34,715 nt of DNA from an uncultured Bacteroidales bacterium (GTDB lineage: Bacteria > Bacteroidota > Bacteroidia > Bacteroidales > UBA932), in assembly GCA_946185205.1 (NCBI GenBank), contig CAMHIP010000009.1:1-34715 (forward strand), written 5' to 3'. The notes below the pieces were generated by a model, which ran no database searches, was not told the DNA's origin, and was given only the letters and a program-made list of their open reading frames with translations. The position numbers and the translations under genes were made by a program. Shown one piece after another: positions 16,146-22,937 of the stretch (position 1 is the stretch's first letter; the number at the start of each line of letters is the position of its first letter).

Positions 16146-16261
16146 TTTTTTTCGAATTAAAACCCCAGCGTTTTTGAAAAAAAATAGAGTGCCGATTCGG
16201 AAATAACACTTTCAAGTCCGGTTGAAAGTCCGATTTTGACGCATAATTTTTTTTGATTCGG

Positions 16262-16310
16262 AAAAAAACACCGCCTGCCTGCCGTAGAAGGGCAGGCAGG
16301 CGTGCGGTGT
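16262..16310 (-). terminator. Rho-independent terminator of the PspC-PadR-PspC operon
   Basis: On the minus strand a long hairpin (16305-16310 and 16291-16300 paired with 16268-16273 and 16274-16283, four-base bulge, seven-base loop) is followed by seven T (A at 16262-16268). It lies 16 bases after the PspC stop. The 16101-16261 remainder is AT-rich leader of the fimbrial operon with two GATTCGGAAA copies and no gene. Confidence 0.85.
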
Positions 16311-16325
16311 CCCGGAGGCCGGCGG

Positions 16326-17423
16326 CTATACCGTCAACAGCTCCGAGCTGATCGCCCCCGTGGCCACGAGGATCCCGGCGGCGATGATGGAGAGCAGCCA
16401 GAGGATGAAGATGACCAGGCCGGGGTGCCATTTCGGGGATTTGAATCCGATCAGCAGCTGCAGTCCGCCGTAGAGCAGGCCGAGGAAGGGGAGAAAGCAC
16501 ACGAGCAGAAGCAGGATCTGGGTGCCCGGCTGGAGCAGGACGTTCGCGATGTCGGGTACGGTCCGGTAGAGCTCCCCGAGCCCCTGGTCGTAGAGCCGGC
16601 CCAGGCCGAACAGGCCGCGGGTGTCCGAATGCACGCCGAAGCGGCCGCTTCCGAGCGTCCAGACCCCTCCGGCGAACAGTCCGCTGAATCCCACGATCAG
16701 CAGGATCAGGCCGATCAGTTTCTCCAGCGCCTTGCCGAGCCGCCCCCAGACGGGAGACTGCCCGACGGAACGGGCGGCGTCCCCGATCTCCCGGGCGCCG
16801 TTCTCGATGGTCTGCTGGATGCCGTGGATGCTGCCGTCCTCGCCGCGCTGTTCCCAGCGCTGGCGGACGGTCCTGGCGGGCGGCATGCTGATCCAGAGGA
16901 TCAGGTACAGGACGGGGAACAGCAGGCGGACGGTGAGGTTGGCGTGATGCCAGTCCGGGAGGGCCAGGGCCAGGGTCCCGGCGGCGAATCCGATCCGGAA
17001 CAGGGCCGTATCCACATTGAAATAGGCGCCGAGGCCGCTGCAGACGCCGGCGACGACTTTGTCGGAAAGACTGCGGTAGAGCTTGCGCTTGTGAGTCGCC
17101 TTCTTCCCGTCATCCGCCCCCTTTTCCCCGTCATTCACCGGCTCGACCGGCGAATCTCCTCCTTCCTCCTCAATCTGTTCCGGCCGCCCGAGGATGGCGA
17201 TGATGGCTTCGATGTCCTGGCGGGAAACGACGCCTTCGCGTCCGCTCCGTTCCCGCAGCAGTTCGGCCATGCGTTCCTCGATCCCTTCCAGGATCTCGGA
17301 GCCGCCCTCGCGGGTGCTGTAATGCGCTTCCAACTGGTCGAGATATTCGCCGGCCAGGCGGGCGGCATCGTCTTCGAGGGTAAAGGCGAAACCGCCGATG
17401 CTGACTCTTTCTACTTCTTTCAT
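16326..17423 (-). CDS. PspC domain membrane protein (long paralogue)
   Basis: A 365-residue inner-membrane protein. Residues 1-85 form a soluble helical domain (MKEVERVSIGGFAFTLEDDAARLAGEYLDQLEAHY ... IEERMAELL ... IEAIIAILGRPEQ) shared with the shorter PspC protein of the same operon. A PspC domain follows at about 112-180 (KLYRSLSDKVVAGVCSGLGAYFNVDTALFRIGFA ... LILWISMP), then three more hydrophobic segments near 235-255, 300-325 and 335-360. PspC proteins take part in envelope-stress sensing. The ATG overlaps the padR stop by four bases (ATGA), so expression is coupled to the regulator. Confidence 0.85.
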   Translation of the reverse strand: MKEVERVSIGGFAFTLEDDAARLAGEYLDQLEAHYSTREGGSEILEGIEERMAELLRERSGREGVVSRQDIEAIIAILGRPEQIEEEGGDSPVEPVNDGEKGADDGKKATHKRKLYRSLSDKVVAGVCSGLGAYFNVDTALFRIGFAAGTLALALPDWHHANLTVRLLFPVLYLILWISMPPARTVRQRWEQRGEDGSIHGIQQTIENGAREIGDAARSVGQSPVWGRLGKALEKLIGLILLIVGFSGLFAGGVWTLGSGRFGVHSDTRGLFGLGRLYDQGLGELYRTVPDIANVLLQPGTQILLLLVCFLPFLGLLYGGLQLLIGFKSPKWHPGLVIFILWLLSIIAAGILVATGAISSELLTV

Positions 17424-17752
17424 GCCTGCTTGAGTGTTTGGATTGAGGAGACGAGTTCATCCCAGGCCGTGTCCATCTGGGCGAGCTGTTCGCGGCCTTT
17501 GTCCGTGAGGACATAATACTTGCGGGGCGGGCCCTGGGTGGATTCTTCCCAGCGGTAGGCGAGCAGCCCCTGGTTCTTCTGCCGGATCAGCAGGGGATAG
17601 AGGGTGCCTTCGACGACGATCATGCCGACGGCCTTGAGTTCTTCGATGAGCGAGGAGGCATAGGCCTCCCGCTTGCTGAGGATGGACAGGATGCAGTATT
17701 CGAGCAGTCCCTTGCGCATCTGGGCGCGGATGTTGTCAAGCGTATTCTCCAT
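17420..17752 (-). CDS. PadR family transcriptional regulator
   Basis: A 110-residue winged-helix regulator. The sequence has the PadR layout: MRKGLLEYCILSILSKREAYASSLIEELKA (helix-turn-helix entry), VVEGTLYPLLIRQKNQGLLAYRWEES (recognition helix and wing) and GPPRKYYVLTDKGREQL, followed by a C-terminal dimerisation helix. It sits between two PspC-domain genes, four bases from the first and overlapping the second, an arrangement often seen in Bacteroidota. It probably represses its own operon in response to membrane stress; the signal is unknown. Confidence 0.9.
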   Translation of the reverse strand: MENTLDNIRAQMRKGLLEYCILSILSKREAYASSLIEELKAVGMIVVEGTLYPLLIRQKNQGLLAYRWEESTQGPPRKYYVLTDKGREQLAQMDTAWDELVSSIQTLKQA

Positions 17753-17756
17753 GGCG

Positions 17757-18347
17757 CTACTGCTTTTGGGTTTTGGCGAACCGGGCGAGATTCTCCGCCG
17801 TCACGGGCAGGCCGTGCATTTCGCATTTCTGCGTGGCGGTCTCCGCCTTGGGGATGGCGATCCAGCAGATGACGTAGATCCAGAAACCGGCGCTGCCGGC
17901 CACCAGGGCCACGAGCATCAGGACGCGGGTGAGGACCACGTCGATATCGAGATACACCGCCAGGCCGGCACACACGCCCGCGATGCGTTTGTTGTCCTCG
18001 TCGCGGTAGATTTTCTTGCCGACGTGCTCTTCCGTCCCTTCTCCGGCCGGGGCGGCTTCGCCGGAAGGATGCTCCGGTGCGCCGTCGGGCATGCCCAGTT
18101 GGCGGGTGACCCGCTCCACGAGCTCGATGCCCACCACGCGCCCGTCCGTGCCGACCCCTTGCAGGAAAAGTTCGGCGATGCGGGACTCGAGGTCCTCCAT
18201 GACTTCGGCATTCTGGGTGTAGGAACCGCCGGCCTGCTGGGCGAGGCGCGTGCGGAAATGGTCCAGATAGGCACTCAGACGCTTGTAGGCGTCTTCTTCG
18301 ATGGCGAAACTTCTGTTTCCGAGGCTGATGTTCAGTACTTTTTTCAT
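17757..18347 (-). CDS. PspC domain protein (short paralogue)
   Basis: A 196-residue protein and first gene of the operon. I use ATG 18347 (MKKVLNISLGNRSFAIEEDAYKRLSAYLDHF). The in-frame ATG at 18371 lies within or before the promoter. Residues 1-85 are the same helical domain as in the long PspC paralogue (AEVMEDLESRIAELFLQ ... VERVTRQLG). A PspC domain follows (KIYRDEDNKRIAGVCAGLAVYLDIDVVLTRVLMLVALVAGSAGFWIYVICWIAIP), with two hydrophobic segments. The C-terminal tail is short and basic. The two paralogues probably arose by duplication around padR and may form a hetero-complex at the inner membrane; this is inference. Confidence 0.85.
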   Translation of the reverse strand: MKKVLNISLGNRSFAIEEDAYKRLSAYLDHFRTRLAQQAGGSYTQNAEVMEDLESRIAELFLQGVGTDGRVVGIELVERVTRQLGMPDGAPEHPSGEAAPAGEGTEEHVGKKIYRDEDNKRIAGVCAGLAVYLDIDVVLTRVLMLVALVAGSAGFWIYVICWIAIPKAETATQKCEMHGLPVTAENLARFAKTQKQ

Positions 18348-18368
18348 TTTTATAGTTCTTTGACGATG

Positions 18369-18401
18369 CAAAGATATAAAAATTTTCTAATACCTTGCAA
18401 T
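18369..18401 (-). promoter_or_regulatory. Promoter of the PspC-PadR-PspC operon
   Basis: On the minus strand the -7 box TATCTTTG is at 18369-18376 and a weak -33 ATTG at 18398-18401, with 21 bases between. The predicted start lies about 15 bases before the ATG at 18347. Confidence 0.6.
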
Positions 18402-18452
18402 ACAAAGTACCATAAATTTTCTGATTCTGCTTGTGCGTGGCGCTGATTCGGC

Positions 18453-18525
18453 TGATTTTCAGTATTTTACAAATCTTCGGGTGTGCAATTGAGCTGCCCG
18501 AAGATTTGTTTTTCGTTGAAAATCA
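18453..18525. repeat. Long symmetric inverted repeat in the pspC/porin intergenic region
   Basis: An inner 13-pair perfect stem (18469-18481 with 18497-18509, 15-base loop containing CAATTG) and an outer nine-pair perfect stem (18453-18461 with 18517-18525) are separated by a symmetric 7x7 internal loop. A T-run (18509-18513) follows the inner stem on the plus strand, so that part could terminate plus-strand transcripts, but no gene precedes it. The rest of 18348-18669 holds two divergent promoters and a short hairpin at 18542-18560. Confidence 0.7.
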
Positions 18526-18593
18526 ACATCTTGCGCGGCACTCCTCATCATAAATGAGGATGCCCGTCCCGGCCGCCATCCCCGAATTTTGGG

Positions 18594-18625
18594 ATTGACA
18601 AAAATGTGCCGTGAACCTAACTTTG
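18594..18625 (+). promoter_or_regulatory. Promoter of the porin-imelysin-diheme operon
   Basis: The -7 box TAACTTTG is at 18618-18625, with a partial -33 ATTG at 18594-18597, 20 bases apart. The predicted start is about 40 bases before the ATG at 18670. This argues against an in-frame ATG at 18589. Confidence 0.6.
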
Positions 18626-18669
18626 CGTCCGTTTTTGAATCGGGAGGTCTATTTTCCCGAATATGTGCG

Positions 18670-19953
18670 ATGAATAGAAGAAGCTTAACAACCATCCTCC
18701 TGGGAGTCCTGGTATCATGTACCCTGTCTGCCCAGGTGCGACCTGCACAGGGCGGCCGCCTGACGGTCGGCGGCTACGGCGAGGTCGCGCTGACCCGCAA
18801 TTTCTACAGCGACAACGTCTATCGTTATTCCCATCCCTCTGATTATAAAAATGATCCCAGCCACGGCCGCTTCGACATTCCGCATGCGGTGATCTACCTG
18901 GGCTACGATTTCGGCAAGGGCTGGAGCATGCAGACCGAGATCGAATTCGAGCACACGGGTACCGGCAGCGCCGTGGAGAAGGAGTACACCGAGGCGGGAG
19001 AGTGGGAGACCGAAATCGAGAAAGGCGGTGAGGTGGAGCTGGAGCAGTTCTGGATCCAGAAGAGCTTCGCTCCGCAGTTCAATGTCCGCGCGGGACATCT
19101 CGTGGTGCCCGTCGGCGGACTCAACAACGCCCACGAGCCGCTTAATTTCTTTACGGTCTATCGCCCGGAGGGGGAATACACCATCCTGCCCTCGACCTGG
19201 CACGACACGGGCATCAGCCTCTGGGGACGCGCCGGTGACTGGCGCTACGAGGCGCTGGTGATCGCCGGACTGGATGCGTTCATGTTCGACCGCGACAATT
19301 TTGTCAAATACGGCGCCGGTTCCCCCTATGAATACAAGGTGGCCAACAACCTGGGCTTCGCCGCCCGCATCGACAATTATTCCGTCAAGGACCTGCGCCT
19401 CAGCCTGAGCGGCTTCTACGGGCAGGCGATGCACAATTCCTATCCTCACGACATGTGGAATACCCGTTATGCGGATATCAAGGGCCACACGCTGATCGGC
19501 AGTTTCGACTTTGCCTACACGGGCCGCTACCTGACCGTCCGGGGCAACGCCGACTACGGCCATGTGAGCGATGCCGCCACCATCAGCACGGTCAAGCGCA
19601 ACCTCAGTTCCAACAATGCGCCTTACCGGAAGACGCCGGTGGGCCGGGCCGCCTGCGCGGCCGGCATCGAGGCGGGTTACGATATCCTGCATCTCTTCCG
19701 CGGCCTGAAGGACAAAGAGCAGAAATTCTACCTGTTCGGCCGTTACGAATACTACGATTCCTATATGCCGGCTGCGGACCAGCCGGACTACCCCTTCACC
19801 GACCGGCACCGCATCGCGGTGGGCCTGAACTGGCTTCCGGTTCCGCAGATTGCCGTCAAGGCGGAATACTCGCACCGTTTCCTGCCGAGCCAGTACAACA
19901 ACGAGCCCTCCGTCTCGCTGGGGATCGCCTATATGGGATTCTTTACCCGATAA
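18670..19953 (+). CDS. Outer-membrane porin-like beta-barrel protein
   Basis: A 427-residue protein with signal peptide MNRRSLTTILLGVLVSCTLSAQ. The mature part reads as alternating beta strands: GGYGEVALTRNFY at the start, FDIPHAVIYLGYDFGKGWSMQTEIEFEH, then FWIQKSFAPQFNVRAGHLVVPVGGLNNAHEPLNFFTVYRPE. The last segment is the 'G....P.G..N..hEP..f..v.rp..e' signature of phosphate-selective-type porins (OprP/OprO-like fold) in Bacteroidota. The C-terminus ends in a strand with terminal aromatics (LGIAYMGFFTR), as in outer-membrane barrels. It is first of a four-gene operon and 14 bases ahead of the imelysin gene, so it probably admits the substrate or metal the downstream proteins handle. The actual substrate is unknown. 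Confidence 0.75.
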   Translation: MNRRSLTTILLGVLVSCTLSAQVRPAQGGRLTVGGYGEVALTRNFYSDNVYRYSHPSDYKNDPSHGRFDIPHAVIYLGYDFGKGWSMQTEIEFEHTGTGSAVEKEYTEAGEWETEIEKGGEVELEQFWIQKSFAPQFNVRAGHLVVPVGGLNNAHEPLNFFTVYRPEGEYTILPSTWHDTGISLWGRAGDWRYEALVIAGLDAFMFDRDNFVKYGAGSPYEYKVANNLGFAARIDNYSVKDLRLSLSGFYGQAMHNSYPHDMWNTRYADIKGHTLIGSFDFAYTGRYLTVRGNADYGHVSDAATISTVKRNLSSNNAPYRKTPVGRAACAAGIEAGYDILHLFRGLKDKEQKFYLFGRYEYYDSYMPAADQPDYPFTDRHRIAVGLNWLPVPQIAVKAEYSHRFLPSQYNNEPSVSLGIAYMGFFTR

Positions 19954-19967
19954 TCCAAAAAAACCAA

Positions 19968-21203
19968 ATGAATATGAAAAAAGCAATTCAAACATGGGCT
20001 CTCGCAGCGGCATCCGCCGTCCTGTGCCTGTCTGCTGTCTCCTGTGGCGAGACGCAGACGCTCGGCGGTCTGACCGAGAGCGAAAAAGAGATGAAAAGCA
20101 TTGCGGAACAGTATGTTCCGAACGTGATCTATTCCACCTACGGCGACCTCGCCAAGGAGACCGGAGAACTGTATGACTTGCTTGCGGCGGCTGCCGACGG
20201 GGGCGTGGACGCCCTGACGCAGGCCCAGATCGATGCGATCTGCGCCAAGTTCCTCCAGGCCCGCCAGAGCTGGGAGGAGTCCGAGGCCTTCCTGTTCGGT
20301 GCCGCCACCGATTTCGGCATCGACCCGCATATCGACACCTGGCCGCTCGATCCGGACGGTCTGGCGACGGAGCTTTCCAACGCCGAGAAGGTGGCCGCCC
20401 TCCGGGGCGAGGACGGCATCGCCTATGCCGCCGCCAAGCTCGGACAGGAGCTGCTCGGCTTCCACGGCATCGAGTTCATCCTCTTCCGCGACGGCAAGAA
20501 CCGCACCGTGGCGGCCCTGCAGGCCAATGAGGACCATGAGGCCTTCGCCGGCAAGACCGTGACCGGCGAGCAGGAACTCATCTACGCCGCCGCCGTGGCC
20601 GGCGACCTGCGCGACAACTGCTATCGTCTGCTCGTATCCTGGAACCCGAATGCTCCGAAGGAGTATGCCGACCGCTGCGAAGAGCTGGAGGTCGCCACGA
20701 CCGTGACCGGCTCCGACCTCACCTACGGCGAGAACCTGCTGGGCGCCGCCGCTGCCGGCAGTTCCTACAAGACCTGGCAGAGCGCCATGGCTTCCATCCT
20801 GATTGCGGGCTGCTCCAACATCTGCGCCGAGGTGGCCGATGTCAAAATGGGCAACGCCCACTCCGGCGAGGACGTCAACTACATCGAGTCTCCTTACAGC
20901 AAGAAGTCCTTCCAGGATTTCATCGACAACATCCTGAGCATCCAGTACAGTCTCTACGGCGCAGCCGGGGCCACCTCCGCCCAGGCCCATTCGCTGATGA
21001 GCTTCTTCAAGAGCCAGAACTACAGCGGCGCTGCTTCCCTGCAGTCCGCGCTGGACGCTTCGCTCGCCGCCTTGAAGGCCTGCCAGGCCAAGGGCGCCTT
21101 CGTGGACATCTACACCGACGCTTCCGTGCAGAAAGCCATGGATGAAATCAGTGCACTCGATGACGAAATCAACAAGGCGGCGGACTGGATCCTCCGTCAA
21201 TAA
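19968..21203 (+). CDS. Imelysin family lipoprotein
   Basis: A 411-residue periplasmic lipoprotein. ATG 19968 (or 19974) gives the signal (MN)MKKAIQTWALAAASAVLCLSAVSC. The imelysin (peptidase M75/EfeO-like) pattern is clear: SWEESEAFLFGAATDFGIDPHIDTWPLD in the first helical half and the signature GxHxxE as GFHGIE at 164-169. Further helices contain NCYRLLVSW, and a pseudo-repeat follows in the second half (YIESPYSKKSFQDFIDNILSIQYSLYG). Family members are linked to iron or other metal uptake; proteolytic activity is doubtful for the family. It lies between a porin gene and a di-heme oxidoreductase gene (12 bases before it), a pairing recurrent in imelysin loci. Confidence 0.9.
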   Translation: MNMKKAIQTWALAAASAVLCLSAVSCGETQTLGGLTESEKEMKSIAEQYVPNVIYSTYGDLAKETGELYDLLAAAADGGVDALTQAQIDAICAKFLQARQSWEESEAFLFGAATDFGIDPHIDTWPLDPDGLATELSNAEKVAALRGEDGIAYAAAKLGQELLGFHGIEFILFRDGKNRTVAALQANEDHEAFAGKTVTGEQELIYAAAVAGDLRDNCYRLLVSWNPNAPKEYADRCEELEVATTVTGSDLTYGENLLGAAAAGSSYKTWQSAMASILIAGCSNICAEVADVKMGNAHSGEDVNYIESPYSKKSFQDFIDNILSIQYSLYGAAGATSAQAHSLMSFFKSQNYSGAASLQSALDASLAALKACQAKGAFVDIYTDASVQKAMDEISALDDEINKAADWILRQ

Positions 21204-21215
21204 TTCCATACCATC

Positions 21216-22937
21216 ATGATGAGAAAAACATTTTTCTGGGTGGTTTGCAGCCTGGCGCTTCTGGCGCTGGGCTGTACGCCTGATAGCTACAAGACCCGTT
21301 TTGACAACGACAAGCGCGAATCCGACGCCAAGTACGTCGGGCAGGCTGTGGGCAATTTCACGGCGGACGAGTGGTATCCGGCAGGCCGGCTGGGCACGAC
21401 GCTCAACGTGACCGAAGGCTGCTACGAGGATGAGACGCCGGCCGTGACCGAGATGGGGCTCGACCGGGCGTTCAACCTCGGCGAGGCCGCTTTCGAGCGC
21501 AATTACACGATCAATACGGCCCCGTTCAAGGGCCTCGGCCCCGCCTACCTGCGCACCTCATGCCTGGACTGCCATCCCGGCTATGGCCACGGCAAGCGTC
21601 AGGACTACTATAAGGCCGGTTTCGGCAACGGCTACCTGCTCGTAGTATATCATCCGGCAGACGGCGCCAACAGCGATGACGGCCCGTATGTGGCCGAGGT
21701 GACGGGCATGCCGCAGACCAAGGCGGTCCACCCCTTCCTCCCGCCCATCGACGAGGACCAGATCGTGCTCAACTGGCACAAGGTGGACCAGATGGAAAGC
21801 GGTCTGCCGCTGACGTTCCCTGACGGGGAGCCGTATGAGCTGATCTATCCCGAGCTGAGCATTCCCGAATCGGCCTTCAACACCGATCCTACGCCCTACC
21901 AGACCGGCAACAAGGCCGTGGCCTTCCGCCTGGAGTCCACGATCGGCATCATCGGCACGGGCCTGCTGGACGCCATCCCCGAGGAGGACATCAAGGCACA
22001 GTACCAGGCCGAGGCTCCCTACACGGAGCTGAACCCGGCTTTCTGGGACAAGGATGCCAACGACTTCGCTCCCACGGCGTGGTACACCCTGGCTGAAGGA
22101 CAGTTCGCCGACGGCACGTCCGCCCCGGCCGGCACCAAGAAGCTCAAGCGCTTCACCTATGCCATGACGCGCGCCTCCCTGCAGGACGGCGCCGGCGCCA
22201 ACGCCATCTGGAACATCACCAACGTCAGCCGCGCCGACCGCCCCTATCTTTACACCACCAAGGCCTGGGCCAAGGCGATGTCGGAGAATGCCGACGTGAT
22301 CGCCGCGATCCAGAAGGACCCGTCTTCGCCCTACTATGCCGACGGCACGAAGGAGGGGATCGCCGAGGCCGTGCTGAACCTGCTGGATCCTTCCACCAAC
22401 CAGTTCGACAACGCCTGGCACAACTTTGAGCCCGAGATGGGCGACGACCAGTACTACAATTTCCTGGTCTGGCACCGGGGCCTCTCGATCCCGCGCGCCC
22501 GCGACCTGAACCGCGAAGAGGTGCAGCGCGGCAAAAAGCTCTTCACCGAGATGGGCTGCGCCTCCTGCCACCGTCCGTCCTGGAACACCAAGACCGACAA
22601 CTACTGGGCCCCGGCCATCGTGGACGGCAAGCCGCTCCCGCGCTACCAGGACCAGACGATCTATCCTTATACCGACATGATCCAGCACCGCCTCTACATG
22701 AAGAACGGCATCCACGGCAGCTGGTGCCGCACCACCCCGCTGTGGGGCCGCGGCCTGTCCAAGGCCAACACCGGCGCCGAGGACCGTCTGCATGACGACC
22801 GTGCCCGCAACGTGATCGAGGCGATCATGTGGCATGCTTACAGCAAAAAGAGCGACGCATACGAGTCCACGGAGAAGTTCTACCACCTCTCCAAGGAGGA
22901 CCGCAACGCCGTAGTAGAATTCATCAATGCAATCTAG
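21216..22937 (+). CDS. Di-heme oxidoreductase (DUF1111, thiol-oxidoreductase type) lipoprotein
   Basis: A 573-residue cytochrome-like lipoprotein with signal MMRKTFFWVVCSLALLALGC. Two c-type heme sites are visible: CLDCH at 116-120 and CASCH at 448-452. Between and after them are DUF1111 hallmarks: GLGPAYLRTSCLDCHPGYGHG, RGLSIPRARDLNREEVQRGKKLFTEMGCASCH, RTTPLWGRGL, and RLHDDRARNVIEAIMWH close to the C-terminus. The fold is related to MauG/cytochrome c peroxidase, and members partner imelysin in many Bacteroidota and Proteobacteria. It is longer than common family members because of an insert between the hemes. Its last 11 bases overlap the start of the heme-ligation gene, which would be needed to attach its hemes. 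The physiological electron partner is unknown. Confidence 0.88.
   Translation: MMRKTFFWVVCSLALLALGCTPDSYKTRFDNDKRESDAKYVGQAVGNFTADEWYPAGRLGTTLNVTEGCYEDETPAVTEMGLDRAFNLGEAAFERNYTINTAPFKGLGPAYLRTSCLDCHPGYGHGKRQDYYKAGFGNGYLLVVYHPADGANSDDGPYVAEVTGMPQTKAVHPFLPPIDEDQIVLNWHKVDQMESGLPLTFPDGEPYELIYPELSIPESAFNTDPTPYQTGNKAVAFRLESTIGIIGTGLLDAIPEEDIKAQYQAEAPYTELNPAFWDKDANDFAPTAWYTLAEGQFADGTSAPAGTKKLKRFTYAMTRASLQDGAGANAIWNITNVSRADRPYLYTTKAWAKAMSENADVIAAIQKDPSSPYYADGTKEGIAEAVLNLLDPSTNQFDNAWHNFEPEMGDDQYYNFLVWHRGLSIPRARDLNREEVQRGKKLFTEMGCASCHRPSWNTKTDNYWAPAIVDGKPLPRYQDQTIYPYTDMIQHRLYMKNGIHGSWCRTTPLWGRGLSKANTGAEDRLHDDRARNVIEAIMWHAYSKKSDAYESTEKFYHLSKEDRNAVVEFINAI

Noticed and set aside
18459..18695. Minus-strand small open frame upstream of the pspC operon
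   Set aside because: It spans the porin promoter and the long inverted repeat and has no domain or start signal.
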